Assembly: GCA_937899305.1 (NCBI GenBank)
Contig: CALDJV010000922.1
Coordinates: forward strand, 1-8,606
From: an uncultured Cytophagaceae bacterium
GTDB taxonomy: Bacteria > Bacteroidota > Bacteroidia > Cytophagales > Microscillaceae
Length of the DNA stretch: 8,606 nt
Reading direction: 5' to 3'
The translations under genes were made by a program, and so were the position numbers. Below are positions 1 through 6,559 of the stretch, piece after piece. How positions within the stretch are numbered: position 1 is the stretch's first letter; every line of letters starts with the position of its first letter. The notes under the pieces were generated by a model. The model saw only the letters and a list, made by a program, of their open reading frames with translations. It did no database searches and had not been told where the DNA came from.

Positions 1-133
1 TACTCCGTTTAATGGGAGTTTATTTCAAGTAGTATAAAATTAATACAAACTATTTCAATATTGTGTTTTTTTATTCTTTTTTTCGCAAAAATGGCAGGAA
101 TAGACAAATCATTAGTAGTTCATTAAATTAGGC

Positions 134-163
134 TTGTAGCTAATCTGGCAATGGCTATATTTG
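134..163 (+). promoter_or_regulatory. Bacteroidota-type promoter of the beta-helix lipoprotein gene
   Basis: TTG at 134-136 is followed after 19 nt by TATATTTG at 156-163. This fits the Bacteroidota vegetative promoter pattern (TTG/TTTG, spacer of about 19, TAnnTTTG). Transcription would start near 170, giving a leader of about 40 nt before the ATG at 210. No Shine-Dalgarno sequence is visible, as is normal in this phylum. This is the best-formed promoter in the window. Confidence 0.65.
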
Positions 164-209
164 CACCCATACTCGTTATACTACTCCACGCCCTTTGTAG
201 CATATTCAA

Positions 210-1562
210 ATGAAGCAATTATATATATGGAGTTTGTGCTTATTCTGCACCCTTGGTTTCTTTGCCTGCACTCCTCAAGAAGAAATTTTTACCAACAACT
301 CCGTCACGCTTGGTTTTTCAGACCAAGCCGTGGTATTCGATACCCTGTTTACCAATACGCGTAGCATTACCAAGCGCCTCATGGTATACAATCCAGACAA
401 AAATGCAGTGAAAATTCAACGCATCGAGGTAGGTGGTAAATCAGCCTCTCCTTACCAAGTAACCATCAAGGGGCGAAAAGACATTGTATTTACTGATGTA
501 GAATTATTGGGAGGAGATAGCCTCTTGGTGTTGATAGAGATCAATGTCCCCTCAGATAGTCAATCGGGGGTAGCCATTGCCTTTGATTCTTTACTGTTTA
601 CCACCAACCAAGTCGAGCAACAGGTCAAACTCATTGCTTGGCGTGAAAATGCCCGAGTACTGCAAAGTTATACGGTCACCGGCAATGAAACCTGGGACAA
701 GAACCAACCTTATATTATTCAAGACTCGGTAACTGTGGCCCCTGGGGCCACCCTTACCATTGAAGATAGTACCCGAATTTTTGCCTTTGATCAAAAGGCC
801 TTTATGAAAGTACAGGGCAATCTGGTAGTACAGGGAGATACGGGTAAAATAGTGAGTTTTGGTGGCTTTAGGCGAGAAATAGCCTTTGAGGAACAACTGG
901 GGCAATGGCGGGGTATTGTGCTAGAAGCAGGAGCCACCGCAGATATTCGTTTTGCGGTCATCAAAAATGCCATTACGGGTATTGCCATTACGGGCAATGA
1001 TGCTGATGCCACCCCCGATTTAACTCTGAAAAATACATTGATCAAAAATATGTTGTTGGATGGCATCAAGGCCGATAATGCCGATGTTTTATTAGAAAAC
1101 ACCATCATTACCAATTGTGTAGGCCACACGCTGGGCATCGTCAATGGGGGTAATTATACTCTACAGCACTGTACCTTGGCCAATTACGAGTTTGAGTTCA
1201 TTCGAACCGTCCCTTCCATTTCGCTCAGCAATGAGGCTGGTAATGATTTTGCCATCGATTGGGTCAATAATATTTTATGGGGAAATAAAATCGATGAAGT
1301 CGCCCTACCCGAACCACTGGGGAGCTTAAGAATCAATGCACGTCATAACCTTCTCAAAACCTCTTTGACTACGTTTGAAGGCAACAACAACCTATTGAAT
1401 GAGGACCCCATGTTTGAACAAGAAAATATTGGCAACTTGCGTCTCACGATGGATTCCCCAGCCATCAATGTGGCTTTGCCCATTGGCATTTTGATTGATA
1501 TCGGGAAAATGACTCGAGATGCGACTCCAGATATCGGAGCGTGGGAGTTTATACCAGAATAA
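210..1562 (+). CDS. Exported lipoprotein with right-handed beta-helix repeats
   Basis: A 450-residue protein. Residues 1-19 form a lipoprotein signal ending in GFFA before Cys20, the likely lipidated residue. The next residues (TPQEE) are acidic at +4/+5, resembling Bacteroidota lipoprotein export signals, so surface exposure is plausible but inferred. Residues of about 30-155 look like an all-beta domain of a type common in Bacteroidota lipoproteins (VVFDTLFTNTRS, then a second FDSLLFTTN strand pair). Residues of about 165-430 carry short parallel beta-helix rungs rich in T/N/G/I, with motifs such as LKNTLIKN and LENTIITN. The C terminus has PDIGAWEF (440-447), a frequent ending of beta-helix proteins in this phylum. 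The fold suggests polysaccharide or surface binding, but no catalytic residues can be assigned. It stands alone, with its own promoter upstream and a hairpin downstream. Confidence 0.85.
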   Translation: MKQLYIWSLCLFCTLGFFACTPQEEIFTNNSVTLGFSDQAVVFDTLFTNTRSITKRLMVYNPDKNAVKIQRIEVGGKSASPYQVTIKGRKDIVFTDVELLGGDSLLVLIEINVPSDSQSGVAIAFDSLLFTTNQVEQQVKLIAWRENARVLQSYTVTGNETWDKNQPYIIQDSVTVAPGATLTIEDSTRIFAFDQKAFMKVQGNLVVQGDTGKIVSFGGFRREIAFEEQLGQWRGIVLEAGATADIRFAVIKNAITGIAITGNDADATPDLTLKNTLIKNMLLDGIKADNADVLLENTIITNCVGHTLGIVNGGNYTLQHCTLANYEFEFIRTVPSISLSNEAGNDFAIDWVNNILWGNKIDEVALPEPLGSLRINARHNLLKTSLTTFEGNNNLLNEDPMFEQENIGNLRLTMDSPAINVALPIGILIDIGKMTRDATPDIGAWEFIPE

Positions 1563-1585
1563 ATGAAAGTATTGTTGTATAACTA

Positions 1586-1639
1586 AATGGTTGTATGGCT
1601 ATCTGATGCATTACGCAACCCTATAGCCATTTAACCATT
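1586..1639. terminator. Strong stem-loop between convergent genes, probable terminator
   Basis: Arms ATGGCTAT (1595-1602) and ATAGCCAT (1623-1630) pair perfectly. After a 2x2 internal mismatch, AATGGTT (1586-1592) pairs with AACCATT (1633-1639). The loop is 20 nt. A TTTTT run follows at 1648-1652, so it fits best as the terminator of the lipoprotein gene. It may also act on fabD transcripts arriving from the other side. The long loop is atypical for an intrinsic terminator. Confidence 0.5.
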
Positions 1640-1684
1640 AGCAAAGCTTTTTACTGATTTAAGTTTCCGAACTCAAATCACACG

Positions 1685-1752
1685 ATAAGAGCAAGTTTGT
1701 AATTTGTTCCATTTTGTAAAAATGACCTTATAACTCGAAAAAGCGCTCTTAT
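1685..1752. repeat. 8-bp perfect inverted repeat downstream of fabD
   Basis: ATAAGAGC (1685-1692) and GCTCTTAT (1745-1752) are exact reverse complements, 52 nt apart. On the minus strand the fabD-proximal arm is followed by CGCTTTTT. This could be part of the fabD 3' end structure. The large loop makes a simple intrinsic terminator uncertain. Confidence 0.3.
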
Positions 1753-1772
1753 TAGCGAAAACCATTTTAAAA

Positions 1773-2645
1773 CTAAAGTTTCGCCACTTCCATTTTACGG
1801 TCTACTTTTTTCACCAAACCTTGCAACACTTTGCCAGGACCTACCTCGGTAAAAGAGGTTGCCCCGTCTTTCATCATATTTTGTACAGTTTGGGTCCAGC
1901 GTACTGGCGAGGTAAGCTGAGCAATCAAGTTTTCTTTGATGACTGCCACATCGGTTGCAGGCAAAGCATTTACATTTTGGTATACCGGACAAGTTGGAGT
2001 TCCAAAAGTAGTGTTCTCAATGGCTTGGGCCAGTTCTTCACGAGCAGGCTCCATCAAAGGCGAATGAAAAGCTCCTCCTACTGCCAAGGGCAATACGCGT
2101 TTGGCGCCCGCCTCTTTGAGTTTTTCCATGGCTTGCTCTACTCCAACATTACTGCCCGAAATTACCAACTGACCAGGGCAATTATAGTTGGCAGCTACTA
2201 CCACTTCGCTTATTTCTTCACAAGCCTTTTCTACTACTGCATCCTCTAACCCAAGTACGGCCGCCATGGTAGATGGATTGGCTTCACAGGCTTTTTGCAT
2301 AGCCAAAGCGCGCTGAGATACCAATTTGAGGCCATCTTCGAAGCTAAGAGCCTGATTGGCAACCAAGGCCGAAAATTCACCCAATGAGTGGCCTGCTACC
2401 ATATCGGGGGCAAAACCTTCCGAGGTGAGGGCTAAAATTACCGAGTGTAAAAAAATGGCCGGTTGGGTCACTTTGGTTTGCTTAAGTGCTTCGTCGGTTC
2501 CGGCAAACATAGTGTCGGTGATGCTGAAACCTAAAATATCGTTGGCTTGCTCAAACAGTTCTTTGCCTTTGGCCGAACCATCATACAAGTCTTTTCCCAT
2601 TCCTACAAATTGGGCCCCTTGACCCGGAAAAACGTATGCTTTCAT
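1773..2645 (-). CDS. fabD: Malonyl-CoA:acyl carrier protein transacylase
   Basis: A 290-residue protein, usual for FabD. It transfers malonyl from CoA to the ACP phosphopantetheine thiol in the cytoplasm, supplying the extender unit for type II fatty acid synthesis. Seen in the sequence: the N-terminal FPGQGAQ (6-12, oxyanion hole), the nucleophile elbow GHSLGE with catalytic Ser87, Arg112 in QRALAMQ (binds the malonyl carboxylate), catalytic His194 in AFHSPLM, and the C-terminal EVGPGKVLQGL. The frame stays open 16 codons further upstream, but the ATG at 2645 places FPGQGAQ at the normal distance from the N terminus. The extension would also run through a -7 box at 2691-2698, so the shorter start is preferred. 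It is not linked here to fabH, fabG or acpP, so it appears to be a single-gene unit. Confidence 0.97.
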   Translation of the reverse strand: MKAYVFPGQGAQFVGMGKDLYDGSAKGKELFEQANDILGFSITDTMFAGTDEALKQTKVTQPAIFLHSVILALTSEGFAPDMVAGHSLGEFSALVANQALSFEDGLKLVSQRALAMQKACEANPSTMAAVLGLEDAVVEKACEEISEVVVAANYNCPGQLVISGSNVGVEQAMEKLKEAGAKRVLPLAVGGAFHSPLMEPAREELAQAIENTTFGTPTCPVYQNVNALPATDVAVIKENLIAQLTSPVRWTQTVQNMMKDGATSFTEVGPGKVLQGLVKKVDRKMEVAKL

Positions 2646-2690
2646 ATCTTCATTTAGTTTTAGTCTATGAAGTTTAGATCTTTCACGGGC

Positions 2691-2698
2691 CAAAGTTA
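2691..2698 (-). promoter_or_regulatory. Probable -7 box of the fabD promoter
   Basis: On the minus strand this reads TAACTTTG, an exact match to TAnnTTTG. It would place the transcription start about 38 nt before the ATG at 2645. No convincing TTG lies 17-20 nt further upstream, so the -33 element is weak or absent. The same octamer occurs before the aminopropyltransferase gene (8216-8223). Confidence 0.45.
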
Positions 2699-2865
2699 TG
2701 GGCTATGGAGGGATTTTTCAGGTTTTTGATGGGGAAATTCATTGAAGTAAGTGATTTTATCATTAAGCTGACCCACCTTAGCACAAGTCAACGCTTGCAC
2801 TATCAAGGAATGTATTTATATTCTTGGCTGCCATTTTTTATAATTGAAAATCAATCAGGCAAGTA

Positions 2866-2896
2866 ACTCTAGCCTAGCATATGGCCAAACTAGAGT
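2866..2896 (-). terminator. Hairpin downstream of the first cytochrome gene
   Basis: ACTCTAG (2866-2872) and CTAGAGT (2890-2896) form a perfect 7-bp stem with a 17-nt loop, about 50 nt past the cytochrome stop codon. A further AGGC/GCCT pairing is possible outside it. There is no clear T run immediately after it on the minus strand, so terminator function is tentative. Confidence 0.35.
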
Positions 2897-2944
2897 CCAT
2901 AAAGCCTAATTTTAAAATATTACCATCCAACAAATGTGGTTTGG

Positions 2945-3451
2945 TTACTTACAAGAAACTACTTTTCCCGAATAATCTGCCACGACCGCTCGATAACGCT
3001 GTACATACGCCATAATGGCCTTGATCTCATCGGCAGTCAATTTGAAACTTTGCATTTGAGTTTTATTGTATTTGTTGTACAATGCAGTACCATAAGGATC
3101 TCCTGCAGCGATCATTTTTTGGGAGTTTTGCACCCAAGGAATGATCCAGTCTAGGGTACGTCGTTCTAGAATACCTTTGAGGCCTGGCCCTACAATTACC
3201 TCGGCACCTGCACTATGGCATTGTTGACAATTGTTATTGAATAATGCTTTGCCCATAATAACGGTATCCGACACATATGTGGTATCTTCAACAAGATACT
3301 CATCAGGCGATACTGTACCACATGCAGTCTGTGCTTCTTGATCGAGGTTTTCAAGATCAGCCTGAACAAAAAGCAATGCTACCATGAGGCCCAGAATACA
3401 AAGGGCAAGTAAACTAAAAATTTGGGAGAGTTTGGAAACAAAATGAATCAT
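2945..3451 (-). CDS. Class I c-type cytochrome, membrane-anchored or periplasmic
   Basis: A 168-residue monohaem cytochrome c. Residues of about 12-30 are hydrophobic and followed by VQA/D, so this may be a cleavable signal or an anchor; the mature domain is periplasmic. Haem attachment is CQQCH at 75-79 (His79 axial). GPGLKG (88-93) follows, and Met133 in NKTQMQSF is the probable sixth ligand. Two extra cysteines, Cys44 and Cys167, lie outside the haem motif and could form a disulfide. An upstream in-frame TTG at 3463 would add only four residues; the ATG is preferred. It is closely related to the cytochrome at 5344-5832: 30 of 49 residues are identical from GPG to QSF, counted by eye. The partner is unknown; a role as electron carrier to an oxidase or other respiratory complex is inferred. 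Confidence 0.9.
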   Translation of the reverse strand: MIHFVSKLSQIFSLLALCILGLMVALLFVQADLENLDQEAQTACGTVSPDEYLVEDTTYVSDTVIMGKALFNNNCQQCHSAGAEVIVGPGLKGILERRTLDWIIPWVQNSQKMIAAGDPYGTALYNKYNKTQMQSFKLTADEIKAIMAYVQRYRAVVADYSGKVVSCK

Positions 3452-3527
3452 AAGTTTAATCAATTTTGGGTGGTTGGAATTAATAATTGCTTTAATAATA
3501 AACGATTCTATGATCGGAAAGGTTGAT

Positions 3528-3555
3528 CAAAATTGTTAACTTATCAGTTGAACAA
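3528..3555 (-). promoter_or_regulatory. Possible promoter of the first cytochrome gene
   Basis: On the minus strand TTG (3555-3553) is separated by 17 nt from CAATTTTG (3535-3528), which matches TAnnTTTG at seven of eight positions. Transcription would begin near 3520, with a leader of about 70 nt. The match is imperfect and the region is AT-rich, so chance is a real alternative. Confidence 0.28.
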
Positions 3556-3567
3556 TACCCCAACTTT

Positions 3568-5343
3568 ATGAAACCTCACATTACCTTGGCTTTGTTGGTT
3601 TGGCTCTCGATCGGGATCATATCAGGGCAAGCCCAGTCTACCCTTACTTATACTCGCCTTGGGCAAGCCCTTGCGAAGCCTGAGCAAGTAATCCGTCTGG
3701 ATTTAAGCAAACAACAGCTCAAGGAACTTCCTGATGAGCTTAAAAAACTCAAAAACCTGGAATACCTCGATATAAGCCACCATCATTTTCAGGCCTTTCC
3801 AGAAGTGATATTTACCTTGAAAAAACTAAGGGTATTGAAAATCAATGCGAAGTATGGGTGGAATAGCAAAATTCACAAGGTTCCAACTCAGATTGCCCAA
3901 CTTCGGCAACTTCGTTATTTGGATATCAGTGAATTACCCTTGCACGAAGAACCCAAAGCGATTTATCAGTTGAAAAACCTGGAAGTATTAATCATGCATG
4001 ACATCATCCCTGTTGTTGATCTCAATAAAGCTCCTCGCAAGCCCAATACAGGTGGTTTTCGGTCGTCTATGGTGGGCGCTTATTCATTGACATTGCAAGG
4101 AATCAAGCATCTTAAAAAATTAAAGGAGTTAGACATCAGTTCTCATACTTGGCGCATGAAGACACTGCCTGACGAGGTCACTCAATTGCCTCACCTTGAG
4201 CGTCTAAATATTTCGGAAAATTGGTACGCTGCTTTGCCAACCCAGATAACAAACCTAAAAAAACTGAGGCATCTCAACCTGGGTCACACGGTCAATTATC
4301 TTAAAAATGCTCCTCAGAATTTTGAGTTTTTGGGGCAACTAAAACTAGCTACTCTGGATTTGAAATATGCGAATGACCCAGCAAGCCTTTTGAATTTATT
4401 GCTCTACCCTCAGTGGGTTCGCTCGCTCAATTTGAGTTCTTGTCGCTTGAAAAAACTCCCCGAGTCACTATTACGATTTACCCAACTTCGTGAGCTCAAT
4501 TTAGAGGACAACAAGCTCGTTGATTTACCTCAAAATATAAGCAAATTGGGTCAACTAGAGGCCTTGAACATCAGTAATAATGCATTTGAAAAGCTTCCTG
4601 GTAGCATCACAAAGCTCGCCCGATTGAGTACTCTAGAGTGTTTTCGTGAATTTTTGTGTTCCCCAGAGAAAAACCTTGTTCTACCCAAGCATTTGGGCAA
4701 ATTGAAAAAACTGGAAGTATTGAATCTTACAGGTAATATCATTACCAGCTTTCCAGCTTCGTTTGGCCAAATGACCCAACTCAGACGTCTGTCCATTTAT
4801 GGCATTACAGTAGACGCCTTCATGGCAGCTCAGCTGGCTCAATTGACCCAACTAGAATACCTCGAAATGACTTTAGGTGAAAAAACCAAATTACCCAATG
4901 CTTTCAGAAACCTCGCCCGACTCAAAACATTGTCTGTTTCGGCTATGTACTGCGAAGGAGTGCCCGTGAGTAATGGTATGAGCGCATTTCCAATCGTTAT
5001 CTGTGATTTGCCTGCGCTGGAAAAGCTGGCTTTGGTAGGTCACGACATCAAGGCGCTTCCTCCTCAAATCAAAAAGCTCAAACGATTGAAGGTTTTGAAT
5101 CTCTATGATAATGCACTTGTTACCCTTCCTGACGAATTAGGGGAGCTTTCGGCCTTGACTCAGCTATATGTAGATTTGTATTGCATTGGCTTTCGCTACC
5201 AAGTTTGCCAAAAACCTTTGATATTGCCTGCTTCACTTTGTAAACTCAAGCATTTGAAAACTTTGAAATACGGCGAACGGAAGATTGACCCTACTTCTCT
5301 GAGACGCATTCAGCAATGCTTGCAACTCGAGGACCAAGACTGA
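3568..5343 (+). CDS. Secreted leucine-rich repeat protein
   Basis: A 591-residue protein from the ATG at 3568. The frame extends to a TTG at 3523, but the ATG gives a proper signal peptide: basic start, hydrophobic core 5-19, likely cleavage after GQA at residue 22. From about residue 41 to 570 there are roughly 20 leucine-rich repeats. Most are 23 residues of the form LxxLxxLxLxxNxLxxLPxxIxx (for example 304-326, 327-349 and 504-526). Some units are enlarged to 29-33 residues (350-378, 449-480, 527-559) and carry cysteine pairs: 358/364, 462/479 and 539/547. No kinase, ROCO, TIR or other effector domain is present, and no type IX sorting domain is evident. The fold implies protein or glycan binding in the periplasm or outside the cell; the ligand is unknown. 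Its stop codon directly abuts that of the convergent cytochrome gene. Confidence 0.88.
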   Translation: MKPHITLALLVWLSIGIISGQAQSTLTYTRLGQALAKPEQVIRLDLSKQQLKELPDELKKLKNLEYLDISHHHFQAFPEVIFTLKKLRVLKINAKYGWNSKIHKVPTQIAQLRQLRYLDISELPLHEEPKAIYQLKNLEVLIMHDIIPVVDLNKAPRKPNTGGFRSSMVGAYSLTLQGIKHLKKLKELDISSHTWRMKTLPDEVTQLPHLERLNISENWYAALPTQITNLKKLRHLNLGHTVNYLKNAPQNFEFLGQLKLATLDLKYANDPASLLNLLLYPQWVRSLNLSSCRLKKLPESLLRFTQLRELNLEDNKLVDLPQNISKLGQLEALNISNNAFEKLPGSITKLARLSTLECFREFLCSPEKNLVLPKHLGKLKKLEVLNLTGNIITSFPASFGQMTQLRRLSIYGITVDAFMAAQLAQLTQLEYLEMTLGEKTKLPNAFRNLARLKTLSVSAMYCEGVPVSNGMSAFPIVICDLPALEKLALVGHDIKALPPQIKKLKRLKVLNLYDNALVTLPDELGELSALTQLYVDLYCIGFRYQVCQKPLILPASLCKLKHLKTLKYGERKIDPTSLRRIQQCLQLEDQD

Positions 5344-5832
5344 TTACTTTTTATTCACCTCAGGCAATTCGTCCAGGGTAATGTATTTGGCTGGCTGGCG
5401 GCCCAGGTTGGCCAAGTAAAACAACAATTTGGGCATTTCTTCATCTGTATAGGCAAAGGATTGCATCTGGGTTTTGTTGTACTCGTTATAAATGTCTATG
5501 GCTTCTTGGTCTCCTGAGGCAATGAGCTTTTGAGAATTTTCTATAAAATCCACCACCCAATCTACCCGACGACGCTCAAGTACACCCAACAGCCCTGGTC
5601 CTACCATTTTTTCATGGGTAGTAGTATGGCATTGGGCACAATTGGCAAATAGTTTCTTTCCTTCCCTGAATACTTGAGTCAGACTATCAGTGCGAGGATT
5701 GATAATTTCAGGCTGTCCCTTGGGTTTGGTTTCCTCGTTTTGTGCGCGATTAGAGGTCGTATTTTGGCAAGCCCAAAAGCTCAGTAACAACGCAAAATAT
5801 CCGAAGTACTTCCTGTGAATTATCTTGATCAT
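5344..5832 (-). CDS. Lipoprotein c-type cytochrome
   Basis: A 162-residue monohaem cytochrome c. The N terminus is a lipoprotein signal with LLLSFWA before Cys22. The residues after Cys22 (QNTTSNR) lack the acidic cluster of surface-export signals, so a periplasm-facing location is inferred. A linker of about 30 polar residues leads to the haem domain: CAQCH at 65-69 (His69 axial), GPGLLG at 78-83, and Met123 in NKTQMQSF as the probable sixth ligand. It is a paralogue of the cytochrome at 2945-3451 but membrane-attached in a different way. The ATG at 5832 lies 46 bp after the nuoC stop on the same strand, so co-transcription with nuoC is likely. Its stop touches the stop of the convergent LRR gene, leaving no room for a private terminator. 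Confidence 0.92.
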   Translation of the reverse strand: MIKIIHRKYFGYFALLLSFWACQNTTSNRAQNEETKPKGQPEIINPRTDSLTQVFREGKKLFANCAQCHTTTHEKMVGPGLLGVLERRRVDWVVDFIENSQKLIASGDQEAIDIYNEYNKTQMQSFAYTDEEMPKLLFYLANLGRQPAKYITLDELPEVNKK

Positions 5833-5878
5833 TTATTTGAATAGGTTGGTATTTTCTTGAAGACCACAAGAGTGAAAC

Positions 5879-6379
5879 CTAGTAAGCCACTCGAATTCCG
5901 TGATACTTTTCTTGATGTTGGTAGTCTTTACGAAGCGGATGTCCCTCCCAATCGGCAGGTAATAAAATACGACGTAAATCGGGGTGTCCCTCAAATTCGA
6001 TTCCTAATAAATCATATATCTCACGCTCGTGCCAATTGGCGGTACGCCATACTTCACACACTGAAGGTACTTTAGGAGCTGGCTCTGCCTCCGTATTTCT
6101 TGGTACAATTACCTTGAGGGTGAGTTGCAGGTGGTGCGGAATGGAAGTCAAGTTATAGATGACCTCCATTGTTCCCAATTTTTCACCATTATCGATGCCA
6201 GTCACACAATTCAAAAAATCAAAATAGGTTTGTTCATGTTGGTGTAGTTCGGCACACACTGCTTTGATTTGGGCCGTTTCGATTACCAAAAATGGTTGGA
6301 TGGCCGCATCATTGGCTTCTATGATTACATTTTCACCAAATTTTGAAATGAGCAAGTCGTTGATTTCTTGAAAAGTCAT
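5879..6379 (-). CDS. nuoC: NADH-quinone oxidoreductase subunit C
   Basis: A 166-residue protein of the 30-kDa subunit family of respiratory complex I. It sits in the peripheral arm on the cytoplasmic side and joins NuoD near the quinone site. The family signature is clear: HEREIYDLLGIEFEGHPDLR starting at His117, followed by RILLPADWEGHPLRKDY (137-153). The ERE...D...H...R-I-L spacing agrees with the classical signature. The frame is open 11 codons further upstream, but the ATG at 6379 (MTFQEI) starts at the usual place. It is a stand-alone NuoC, not a NuoCD fusion. Oddly, nuoB is not upstream and nuoD is not downstream: the next genes are an aminopropyltransferase and a cytochrome c. Either the nuo genes are scattered in this genome or this is an extra copy. 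Confidence 0.95.
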   Translation of the reverse strand: MTFQEINDLLISKFGENVIIEANDAAIQPFLVIETAQIKAVCAELHQHEQTYFDFLNCVTGIDNGEKLGTMEVIYNLTSIPHHLQLTLKVIVPRNTEAEPAPKVPSVCEVWRTANWHEREIYDLLGIEFEGHPDLRRILLPADWEGHPLRKDYQHQEKYHGIRVAY

Positions 6380-6460
6380 CTTATTTATGGTTAAATTTAA
6401 GGGAGGGTACAAAAAATAACATACCCAATTTTTAGCACTTCTTTTGTCCGTATATTTCGT

Positions 6461-6501
6461 CTTTTTTATTGCCCGTAGCGCTGCTATGGGCGCAAAAAAA
6501 G
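6461..6501. repeat. 41-bp near-perfect palindrome (hairpin)
   Basis: The inner stem GCCCGTAGC (6471-6479) pairs with GCTATGGGC (6483-6491) around the 3-nt loop GCT, with one G-T pair; T6470/G6492 adds a further wobble pair. After a 2x2 internal loop, CTTTTTT (6461-6467) pairs with AAAAAAG (6495-6501). On either strand the T run is 5' and the A run 3', so no U tract follows the hairpin. It is therefore not a standard intrinsic terminator. It lies between the aminopropyltransferase stop and the nuoC start and could be an mRNA processing or stability element, a protein-binding site, or a dispersed palindromic repeat. Confidence 0.6.
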
Positions 6502-6559
6502 AACTTATCTACAATCAAAATAACGCGCTCAAATGGGGAGACTATTTCTTACTCCCTCC

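Noticed and set aside
1..25. ACTCC/GGAGT stem at the left edge as a terminator of an upstream gene
   Set aside because: Only five base pairs with an 8-nt loop and no clean T run; the upstream gene is not in the window.
591..1144. Minus-strand open frames of 104 and 117 codons inside the lipoprotein gene
   Set aside because: They lie fully antisense to a well-supported lipoprotein CDS, have no recognisable domains, and overlap each other in different frames.
1821..2622. Plus-strand open frames of 142 and 88 codons antisense to fabD
   Set aside because: fabD has all its catalytic motifs on the opposite strand; the antisense frames show no family features and are explained by its codon pattern.
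2646..2693. N-terminal extension of FabD by 16 codons
   Set aside because: It would start inside a -7 promoter box and add a basic segment absent from the usual FabD N terminus.
3523..3567. TTG start for the LRR protein adding 15 residues
   Set aside because: The extension places polar residues before the signal peptide; the ATG at 3568 gives a normal signal sequence.
2945..5832. Cytochrome-LRR-cytochrome block as a composite mobile element
   Set aside because: The flanking paralogues are diverged protein-coding genes; there is no transposase, terminal inverted repeats or target duplication.
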